Source: Chitinophagales bacterium
GTDB lineage: Bacteria; Bacteroidota; Bacteroidia; Chitinophagales; Saprospiraceae
Assembly: GCA_013297575.1 (NCBI GenBank)
Contig: JAAFHO010000438.1
Coordinates: forward strand, 1-5,042
Length of the DNA: 5,042 bases
Direction of reading: 5' to 3'
How positions within the stretch are numbered: position 1 is the stretch's first letter; each line of letters begins with the position of its first letter. Position numbers and translations under genes: made by a program. Shown one piece after another: positions 1 through 5,042 of the stretch. A model generated the notes under the pieces. The model saw only the letters and a list, made by a program, of their open reading frames with translations. It was not told the DNA's origin and searched no databases.

Positions 1-281
1 GGGGCGATTTGATGCAGTTGAAATTCCGCTATAAATCACCAACGGGAGACCAGGGCAGTCGTTTGGTAGAAGCCAATGTACCCGCTGTTTGCGCAGCGCA
101 GGTGTCCGATAATTTTAATTTTGCGGCCTCTGTGGCCGAAAGTGGATTGTTGCTGCGCAATTCCAGTTTTAAAGGAAGTGCTTCTTGGAATAGCGTTTTG
201 GCACATGCAAAACTAGGACTTACAAATGATAAAGATGGCTACCGGAAGGAGTTTGTGGAATTGATGAAGAAGGCGAAATAA
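1..281 (+). CDS. vWA domain protein, C-terminal DUF3520-type end (5' partial)
   Basis: This is the C-terminal end of a von Willebrand factor type A protein of the YfbK-like family, whose C-terminus is the DUF3520 domain. The reading frame is open to the left edge (first full codon at 3, reading G-D-L-M-Q-L), so the TTG at 9 and ATG at 12 are internal codons and 92 residues are visible. Family hallmarks seen: LKFRYKSPTGD at the start, then a Leu-Val-Glu strand, then FAASVAESGLLLRNSSFKG, then a helix with LAHAKLG, and finally DKDGYRKEFVELMKKAK before a TAA stop at 279-281. In complete relatives a lipoprotein-type or membrane N-terminus, a short vWF_A N-terminal domain and a vWA domain with a MIDAS metal site come first; none of that lies in this window. 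The molecular role of the family is not established. The gene converges on hemD, and no intrinsic terminator is visible after the stop. Family assignment rests on motif recognition alone. Confidence 0.85.
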   Translation, partial: GDLMQLKFRYKSPTGDQGSRLVEANVPAVCAAQVSDNFNFAASVAESGLLLRNSSFKGSASWNSVLAHAKLGLTNDKDGYRKEFVELMKKAK

Positions 282-365
282 TGGGTGGTTAATTGTTGCT
301 GTCTAATAACAAATAGGGTTGTTTCGTAATTTCCGAATAAAGCGAATATTGGGCTTTGCGCAATG

Positions 366-400
366 TAGTGTCGGCGTAACTCGAAGTCTAATGTCGTCAA
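366..400 (+). repeat. Left outer arm of the nested palindrome
   Basis: The arm begins TAGTGTCGGCG and ends TAATGTCGTCAA. Both ends are perfectly repeated in inverted form at 609-643 (11 and 12 bases). The middle 12 positions match poorly, at 5 of 12. The arm starts 84 bases after the vWA stop codon. Confidence 0.85.
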
Positions 401-413
401 CATACACGAATCC

Positions 414-431
414 TGACCCTGATAGGGGTCA
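414..431. other. Hairpin, mirror partner of 579-595
   Basis: Positions 414-420 pair with 425-431 around a GATA loop: six Watson-Crick pairs plus one T-G pair next to the loop. Reflecting it about the palindrome centre at 505 gives 579-596, where the right half has its own hairpin of different sequence. No T-run follows on either strand, so it does not look like an intrinsic terminator. Confidence 0.6.
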
Positions 432-435
432 AACT

Positions 436-462
436 TGAATAGCCCTGAATGCAATTCGGGGG
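436..462 (+). repeat. Left inner arm core
   Basis: A 27-base core, beginning TGAATAGCCCTGAAT and ending ATTCGGGGG, is inverted at 548-574 with a single mismatch at position 452. Weaker similarity extends the arm to about 425-482. It runs on into an eight-G tract at 467-474. Confidence 0.9.
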
Positions 463-482
463 TCAAGGGGGGGGCGTTTGAT

Positions 483-497
483 AACCCTGAAAGGGTT
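483..497. other. Short perfect hairpin near the palindrome centre
   Basis: AACCCT and AGGGTT pair perfectly around a three-base GAA loop. It is followed by GAACTTAATAAAA, which has no T-run, so a plus-strand terminator is unlikely. It lies just left of the symmetry centre of the 366-643 repeat; a smaller hairpin (GTTGA/TCAAC, 523-535) lies to the right. Confidence 0.55.
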
Positions 498-547
498 GAA
501 CTTAATAAAACATGCATAATACGTTGACGTTCAACCACCCCCTTAAT

Positions 548-574
548 CCCCCGAATTTCATTCAGGGCTATTCA
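548..574 (-). repeat. Right inner arm core
   Basis: This is the inverted partner of 436-462 (26 of 27 identical). Weaker similarity extends over about 531-585. It is bounded on both sides by the exact 12-mer ACGTTCAACCAC (527-538 and 574-585), so the core here sits between two direct repeats. Confidence 0.9.
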
Positions 575-578
575 CGTT

Positions 579-595
579 CAACCACTCCGTGGTTG
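579..595. other. Hairpin, mirror partner of 414-431
   Basis: CAACCAC and GTGGTTG form a perfect seven-pair stem around a TCC loop. Its position mirrors the 414-431 hairpin to within a base, although the stem sequences differ. Confidence 0.65.
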
Positions 596-608
596 GTATA
601 TTGCTAAG

Positions 609-643
609 TTGACGACATTAAACTCGAAGCCCCGCCGACACTA
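609..643 (-). repeat. Right outer arm of the nested palindrome
   Basis: Read on the minus strand, this arm begins TAGTGTCGGCG and ends TAATGTCGTCAA, matching 366-400 at 28 of 35 positions. The 9-mer AACTCGAAG occurs here at 621-629 and in the left arm at 378-386 in the same orientation, so the mid-arm does not follow the inversion. Confidence 0.85.
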
Positions 644-707
644 GACGTTTTACAGTATATTTAATCAAGAAGTCCATTTTTTCATACACCAACACCATAA
701 AAAACTA

Positions 708-1370
708 CTAACTACCGCGCAGCACCACCTCAACAATCGCCTTTTCGTCGGGTTCCAAAGCTGTTTCTACCTGCTCAATCCCTAATTCCTGCAACACCGC
801 ACTCGTGGTGGCTCCAATGGCAATTATACGTTGACCAGCGATATAAGGATACACATTAAAATAAGCTCGTGCATTCATTGGGCTGGTAAATGCCAACACA
901 TGTGCATCCGTCATATCAGGCGGGCGGGCTATGGGCATATTATCATAGACATTGAGGTGCGTACCAACTACGACATCTGAGAGTATCGTTTGTAGGGTTT
1001 GTTGGGCATTTACGGCACCCGGAAATAGCACGCGTTGTTTTTTGGCTACTGTCGTAAATGCTTTGGCTGTACTTTCGGGGTCACCATTGCCGACAAAATC
1101 CGGGGAACGATTCATATATTTGTAGATCGCCTCGGCAGTAGCGGGGCCTAGTGCTCCAATTCGGAGCAAAGGAGGTATGTTTTTTCCGGGTAAGAAAAAC
1201 TGAACAGCGTTTTTACTGGAAAAAAACCACCATTCTGCGGGCGGAATTGTACTCACCGACAAGGGGGTTAACTGAACCAAGGACGCACCGCGTACTTCCC
1301 ATCCTGCTCTTTCCAAGAGGTTCTTAAAATTGGAGTCACTCGATAGTCCGCGTGAGATAAATGCAATCAT
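708..1370 (-). CDS. hemD: Uroporphyrinogen-III synthase HemD
   Basis: HemD is the cytoplasmic enzyme that closes linear hydroxymethylbilane into uroporphyrinogen III while inverting ring D. This is the step that commits tetrapyrroles to heme, siroheme or cobalamin. The 220-residue length is normal for the family. The sequence is poorly conserved across HemD proteins, but the two-lobed pattern is clear: FISRGL at residues 4-9 and a helix ending AGWEV; FFSSKNAVQFF at 49-59; IGALGPATAEA at 71-81; LFPGAVNAQQTL at 115-126; VYDNMP at 141-146; AFTSPMNARAYF at 160-171; AIGATTSAVLQELGI at 184-198; and EPDEKAIVEVV at 206-216. The ATG at 1370 is chosen because the N-terminal strand follows at once; no Shine-Dalgarno is visible, as is common in Bacteroidota. 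Two TAG codons stand in tandem at the end (710-708 and 707-705). It lies 59 bases after a PorP/SprF gene on the same strand, so co-transcription is possible but not shown. Confidence 0.93.
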   Translation of the reverse strand: MIAFISRGLSSDSNFKNLLERAGWEVRGASLVQLTPLSVSTIPPAEWWFFSSKNAVQFFLPGKNIPPLLRIGALGPATAEAIYKYMNRSPDFVGNGDPESTAKAFTTVAKKQRVLFPGAVNAQQTLQTILSDVVVGTHLNVYDNMPIARPPDMTDAHVLAFTSPMNARAYFNVYPYIAGQRIIAIGATTSAVLQELGIEQVETALEPDEKAIVEVVLRGS

Positions 1371-1429
1371 TATTAGTGTTTGTTGACTGTTTATTGGTTC
1401 AGTTTGAGGAGTGGATGAACAAAAAATAT

Positions 1430-2419
1430 TTAAAAATAATAGAAGGAGCCGCGTCCACCTGTTGGAAGATCGGGGCGGTTGGGATTCGTTATTACACTAC
1501 CTTCTGGCGGGTTAATAATCCAGCGGAGTGTGGCTTCAATACTTCCGTTTTGGAAGGAAGCAAGTCGTGTAAGACCAATATCATACGACAGCATAAACAT
1601 AAGGTTTTTGGTGGCATAAGCACCTGCCATGATGTCGATACTTTCTCCGAGGCCATTTTTGTCGCCGCCGATACGGTAGGTCATACCGCCCAAAAATTTG
1701 CGGCGTACATCTACCATCACATTGATGTCCATATCTGGCGGTGCATTTTTTACATACCTGAATTGTGTTTGAGGCACAATATCAATCGTTTCGCTCAGTG
1801 CAAATGCTGCACCTACCATCATATTAAAATGTTGCGCTTCGCGCGATTTTGCATTTCCTAATAAAGAGAAATCAATATTATTATCCACCAAACGCGGCAA
1901 ACTAAAGCCCGCATACCAGCGTGGAGCAGTATAAAAAATACCTGCACCAAAATTAGGGAGTACCTTTCCTTGTACTCCGTTTGGCAAGGCTACATCCACG
2001 CTTGATGGCTGGGAAGTAATAATACGACTATCATTCCAGTCTTGTTTAAAATGCCGCATACTGGCCTGAATACCAATGCCTAAATAACCTCTTGGCAGTG
2101 GCATTTTATAAGCATAAGATAGTTCTGCCGTAAGCGTGCGGTTGATGGTAATGACATTGCGCACCAAATTAATACCCAATCCAAAATGGTTACTCAGCAT
2201 GGGCTGGCAATAAGAAACGGCTTGTGTGGTGGGCGCACCTTCAATACCAATCCATTGGGATCGGTTGACTGCAGTAATTACCGGAGATGCATAACTTCCT
2301 GCATAAGCGGGGTTAAATGCTAGTTTATTGTACATAAACTGCGTTTGCAGCCCTTCTTGTTGTGCTTGTACAAGTTGGCCGAACAATACTAAAAGTAGTA
2401 TGATATAAATATTTTTCAT
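1430..2419 (-). CDS. PorP/SprF-family type IX secretion outer-membrane protein
   Basis: The protein belongs to the PorP/SprF family of outer-membrane beta-barrel-like proteins linked to type IX secretion and gliding. Residues 1-19 form a signal peptide: MKN, then a hydrophobic Ile/Leu/Val stretch, then VQA before Gln20. The mature N-terminus carries the family signature QFMYNKLAFNPAYAGS (27-42) and RSQWIGIEGAP (53-63). Alternating strands follow, such as HFGLGINLVRN (78-88), YLGIGIQASMRHF (112-124) and FGAGIFY (157-163). The length of 329 residues is usual. The last strand, EATLRWII (295-302), is followed by a Pro/Gly-rich tail ending FYYF, so the chain ends in the aromatic residue typical of many outer-membrane proteins. 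The start at 2419 is only 13 bases after the stop of the large type B T9SS cargo gene, so the two are probably one transcript and functional partners. Family members include both core PorP and cargo-dedicated SprF paralogues; context favours the dedicated type, but this is inference. Confidence 0.93.
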   Translation of the reverse strand: MKNIYIILLLVLFGQLVQAQQEGLQTQFMYNKLAFNPAYAGSYASPVITAVNRSQWIGIEGAPTTQAVSYCQPMLSNHFGLGINLVRNVITINRTLTAELSYAYKMPLPRGYLGIGIQASMRHFKQDWNDSRIITSQPSSVDVALPNGVQGKVLPNFGAGIFYTAPRWYAGFSLPRLVDNNIDFSLLGNAKSREAQHFNMMVGAAFALSETIDIVPQTQFRYVKNAPPDMDINVMVDVRRKFLGGMTYRIGGDKNGLGESIDIMAGAYATKNLMFMLSYDIGLTRLASFQNGSIEATLRWIINPPEGSVITNPNRPDLPTGGRGSFYYF

Positions 2420-2432
2420 TGATATGATTCGG

Positions 2433-5042
2433 TTATCGTTGTATAATAATAAATCCAGTTTTGGTTTCTGATTGTGTGTCTTTGTTAATCTTTAGGACAT
2501 AGAAATAACTACCAACGGGTAAGTCTTCACCGCCTTGATTTTTGCCGTCCCATTTTTGGTTATAAGGAGAGGCATCAAAAACCTTATCGCCCCATTGGTT
2601 AAAAATAACCAATTCATTATCGCTTTTGCAATCCGCACAATTGAGACAAGGGATAATGAAAACATCGTTTACTTCATCGCCATTGGGTGTAATCACCGAT
2701 GGGATATCGCAAGTGGTAGAGGCTCCCACATTGAGTTCAATATTTGCAAAATCACAAGCATCATCGGGGGAAATGGACAAGCATGTTATATTACAGACGC
2801 GATACAAAGCCGTTTCTAGTCCTTCATAAGTTATGTCGGGAATATAAGTAAAATTGCCCGAGCCGGTAGTCCCTGTTGGGTTCAATTGACCAGAATTAGG
2901 TGGCGTAATGATCTCTACACTGTAATTATTAGCCGCAACAATATCATTGGACAACACATTAAAAGCCACTGGGCTGCCAAACGGCACAGTCACCATATCC
3001 AGTGTTGCTGTCGGCTTTAATTGAAGTGTGACAACAGTCGTATCTCTGGATTTATCGCCACAAATACCTCCATTAGTAGTCCAGATAAATGTATTATCGC
3101 CTTGCTCCAAATTATCGGCAATGGTCACTGCTGCGCTAGGGTTATTAAAGATAATATTACTATTAGGACTAGTCCAAGCACCTGTTTCAAAGGATTCCAA
3201 AGGCGTGGCTTTTAATTCCGTTAATCCATTTACCGCACATTGCACTGAGTCGGCTTGAGCAATGGGTTCGTTGTAAATTGGGGTAATTTTTACTATGTCC
3301 TCAGAAAGGCCGCATGCCAAATTATCAATGACCCAAGTAAAGATAAAGCCATCTTGAATCATAGTAATGGGCCTTAAACCGGTCACCAAGGTAGTGCTGC
3401 TATCAGGCGTTACAATTTCAATGCTCGGATTTGTAATACTTGCCTGTCCTAGGGACTGTTTCCAATAACCTTTATTAATTTGAGCGGGTAAAGCGTGTAG
3501 CGTTATTTCGGAAGGAAAACAAATCGTAGTGTCAGCCATTGCCACGGCTTTTTCTTCTATATTAACAACTACTGTCATGGTGTCTTGACTATAGTTTTCG
3601 CAGGCATCTTTGCTCAATGTCCACAAAAACTGATAGGTTTGGCCTCCAATTAGCCCATCGACCTCTGCAGCCTCATTGTTAATTGGGTTAATGGCTACAT
3701 TTGGCCCGCTGAGCAAAGACCAAACACCCGTAATACCACTACCAGTGGGTTCTATTACCAATATGTTCAGTTTTTCGCCGCAATGCCCTATTGAATCTGT
3801 TTTAACTTTTGCTAATTCAGTTGGTAAATTGAGGAAATTAGCCGAAACACCAAAAGATTTTGCCGATTTGCAGCCATCCAGTTCTGCTACTACATAAAAG
3901 GTATTTTGACCTGCTGGATAACCACTAAAATCAGTTAAGGTAAGTACAGGCGATAAGCTAGGCGTATCCAAGGGCAATTGTGTCGTAAATCGATACCAAG
4001 TGTAGGTTGCCAAATTGGTTTGTGTTCCAGGAGCCACACTCAATGTCAATGTATCTGCCTGCGGCAAACAAATATTATTACTCGTGAGCGCGATAGGCAT
4101 TTGTGGTTTTGGCTTTACAATGACAGCAGTTGATTCACTTTGTGCCGATTGGCAACCATCGGTTGTTATAATGTTTACCGAATAAGCACCAGCATGCTGG
4201 GGTAATGTAGGGGAACGGAACGGTGTTGGGGTATTACCAGAAACAGTAGGAAGTTCAAAGGACAATGGCCCACTCCAGTTCCATTCTGCCACCATTATTC
4301 CGGGCTGTGCTTGAGCCTTAAAAATAAGCGTGTCGCCTGCGCATACCGGCGAATTAGACGTAACTAATGGTGGTGCTGGTGATTTATTTATTTCTAACAG
4401 CATCAAAGCGGAAGAGTCGGAAATACAATCGCCTATTTGGGCTTGAACAATATAAACACCGCCATTGGCCAATGTAGCATTTATAATAGGGTAAACTGGT
4501 GTTGTGGTTACCACATTAGGATTACCCGGAATCTGCCAAATGAAACTGGGATTACCCAGATAATCATTAGAAATGATAACACTTGTTGTTGCGCCTTCAC
4601 ATATAGGATTGGCCTGCGCCAGTACTGGAACAGGTGGTATCATTTGTAAGGACAGTGTGGTGCTTTGCGGTGCTGAAACACAACCAAACTTATCGGTGAC
4701 TGTCAGTATATAGTCTCCATTATCGTTCGTATTGGCTGTTTGGATAGTATAATTGGAGTCGATGGAAATCGTTGAGCCCATGTAAGTCCATTTATAGGTA
4801 TAAGGCGCATTGGCCATGCTGGCCAAAGTATGGAACAGTTGCACCGAAATATTACCATCTACACAAGTCGGCGCATCGCTGGTTACGGAGGTGATTAGTG
4901 GAGGATTTACTACATTTACATTGATGGATGCATTGGCCGAACAACCATAATTAGTAGAAACCGTAACTGAGTAACTACCCGATGAAGGCGTGTTGTCCAT
5001 CGCTTCTTTAGTAAATGCCGAAAACATATCAGGGCCACTCCA
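2433..5042 (-). CDS. Large secreted multi-Ig-like protein with type B T9SS sorting domain (5' partial)
   Basis: The frame is open to the right edge and reads W-S-G-P-D before the Met at 5027. That is the middle of an Ig-like repeat, so 5027 is not the start and the N-terminus lies outside. Numbering from that Met, 864 residues are visible: the end of one repeat (1-40); four Ig-like repeats (about 41-128, 130-214, 217-305, 306-398); three repeats of a second, PKD-like kind with A-[DK]-x(3-5)-C near the start and a central W (405-490, 494-583, 588-670); a cadherin-like domain with FNVLSNDI (671-767); and a gliding-motility-associated C-terminal domain (about 773-864, bases 2711-2436). The last domain shows ITPNGDEVNDVF, FNQWGDKVF, WDGKN, LPVGSYFYVLKI and GFIIIQR. 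It is the type B signal recognised by the type IX secretion system, so the protein should be exported and probably held at the surface. Adhesion or gliding is plausible; no enzyme domain is visible. The likely partner gene follows after 13 bases. Confidence 0.93.
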   Translation of the reverse strand, partial: WSGPDMFSAFTKEAMDNTPSSGSYSVTVSTNYGCSANASINVNVVNPPLITSVTSDAPTCVDGNISVQLFHTLASMANAPYTYKWTYMGSTISIDSNYTIQTANTNDNGDYILTVTDKFGCVSAPQSTTLSLQMIPPVPVLAQANPICEGATTSVIISNDYLGNPSFIWQIPGNPNVVTTTPVYPIINATLANGGVYIVQAQIGDCISDSSALMLLEINKSPAPPLVTSNSPVCAGDTLIFKAQAQPGIMVAEWNWSGPLSFELPTVSGNTPTPFRSPTLPQHAGAYSVNIITTDGCQSAQSESTAVIVKPKPQMPIALTSNNICLPQADTLTLSVAPGTQTNLATYTWYRFTTQLPLDTPSLSPVLTLTDFSGYPAGQNTFYVVAELDGCKSAKSFGVSANFLNLPTELAKVKTDSIGHCGEKLNILVIEPTGSGITGVWSLLSGPNVAINPINNEAAEVDGLIGGQTYQFLWTLSKDACENYSQDTMTVVVNIEEKAVAMADTTICFPSEITLHALPAQINKGYWKQSLGQASITNPSIEIVTPDSSTTLVTGLRPITMIQDGFIFTWVIDNLACGLSEDIVKITPIYNEPIAQADSVQCAVNGLTELKATPLESFETGAWTSPNSNIIFNNPSAAVTIADNLEQGDNTFIWTTNGGICGDKSRDTTVVTLQLKPTATLDMVTVPFGSPVAFNVLSNDIVAANNYSVEIITPPNSGQLNPTGTTGSGNFTYIPDITYEGLETALYRVCNITCLSISPDDACDFANIELNVGASTTCDIPSVITPNGDEVNDVFIIPCLNCADCKSDNELVIFNQWGDKVFDASPYNQKWDGKNQGGEDLPVGSYFYVLKINKDTQSETKTGFIIIQR

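Larger units (their letters stand above)
366..643. repeat. Nested imperfect palindrome, possible MITE-like or REP-like element
   Basis: This 278-base block fills most of the 426-base convergent gap between the vWA gene and hemD. Outer arms 366-400 and 609-643 are inverted copies (28 of 35 positions match), and inner arms 436-462 and 548-574 are inverted copies (26 of 27). Both pairs share one symmetry centre near position 505, so the block behaves as one folded unit. Small hairpins sit at 414-431 and 579-595, almost exact mirror positions, with two more at 483-497 and 523-535 near the centre. No convincing coding frame or transposase is present, and I see no target-site duplication at the edges. 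It could be a non-autonomous mobile element, a dispersed intergenic repeat, a structured RNA or a transcription barrier between converging genes. The flanks 282-365 and 644-707 are AT-rich and hold nothing I can name apart from an 8-base palindrome TTGCGCAA at 356-363. Confidence 0.75.

Noticed and set aside
9..14. TTG/ATG as start codons of a small 90-residue gene
   Set aside because: The frame is open to the window edge, and the residues just upstream (G-D-L-M-Q-L) fit the middle of the DUF3520 family. This is therefore a truncated large protein.
458..474. G-quadruplex in the G-rich stretch (five Gs, TCAA, eight Gs)
   Set aside because: Only two G-runs are present. A four-run quadruplex would require splitting the eight-G run with a very short loop and borrowing distant Gs, so I do not claim it. 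The G-rich tract is shared in part with the right inner arm, which explains it better.
239..538. A 99-codon minus-strand open frame running through the intergenic repeat
   Set aside because: It covers the end of the vWA gene on the opposite strand plus half of the palindromic repeat. It resembles no family I know and ends inside another gene's coding sequence. The open frame is better explained by the repeat's composition.
644..707. Intrinsic terminator for hemD
   Set aside because: A six-T run follows the tandem stop codons on the minus strand (704-699), but no stable hairpin precedes it.
1371..1440. Bacteroidota-type promoter (TTTG and TAnnTTTG) for hemD
   Set aside because: On the minus strand there is TATTTTTTG at 1428-1420, one base too long for the -7 consensus, and no TTTG at the right distance upstream. 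The match is too weak to annotate in such an AT-rich gap.
1361..1861. A 166-codon plus-strand open frame opposite the PorP/SprF gene
   Set aside because: It lies almost wholly antisense to a gene with clear family motifs and a signal peptide. Its translation is rich in Cys, His and Ile with no recognisable domain. The shorter plus-strand frames within 2535-4649 are rejected likewise as antisense to the repeat protein.
5025..5027. ATG at 5027 as the start of the large repeat protein
   Set aside because: The codons before it (W-S-G-P-D) continue an Ig-like repeat, and no signal peptide follows the Met. The gene continues beyond the window.

Overview
The window comes from a member of the Bacteroidota, most likely of the Saprospiria/Chitinophagia type. 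Three things point there: a gliding-motility-associated (type B) type IX secretion C-terminal domain on a large repeat protein, a PorP/SprF-family outer-membrane protein directly behind it, and start sites without clear Shine-Dalgarno sequences. The phylum call is firm; the finer placement is an inference.

Layout: (1) Positions 1-281, plus strand, hold the last 92 codons of a von Willebrand factor A protein of the YfbK/DUF3520 kind, cut by the left edge. (2) Positions 282-707 are a 426-base convergent intergenic region. It is dominated by a 278-base nested imperfect palindrome (366-643) with 35-base outer arms, near-identical inner arms and small hairpins at mirrored positions. (3) Positions 708-5042, minus strand, hold three genes in one direction. 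In order of transcription they are a very large secreted multi-Ig-like protein (2433-5042, N-terminus beyond the right edge), a PorP/SprF-family protein (1430-2419) starting 13 bases after it, and uroporphyrinogen-III synthase hemD (708-1370) starting 59 bases after that.

How the genes fit together: the large protein ends in a type B T9SS sorting domain. In Flavobacterium johnsoniae, proteins with this kind of domain (for example SprB) depend on a cognate SprF-like protein for export. The 13-base spacing therefore suggests a dedicated cargo/partner pair. HemD belongs to tetrapyrrole synthesis and has no obvious mechanistic link, so it probably shares the transcript or has its own promoter in the short gap. 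The vWA gene converges on hemD from the other side.

The coding regions look intact apart from the two edge truncations, and I saw no tRNA, rRNA or CRISPR array. The least explained structure is the nested palindrome at 366-643.
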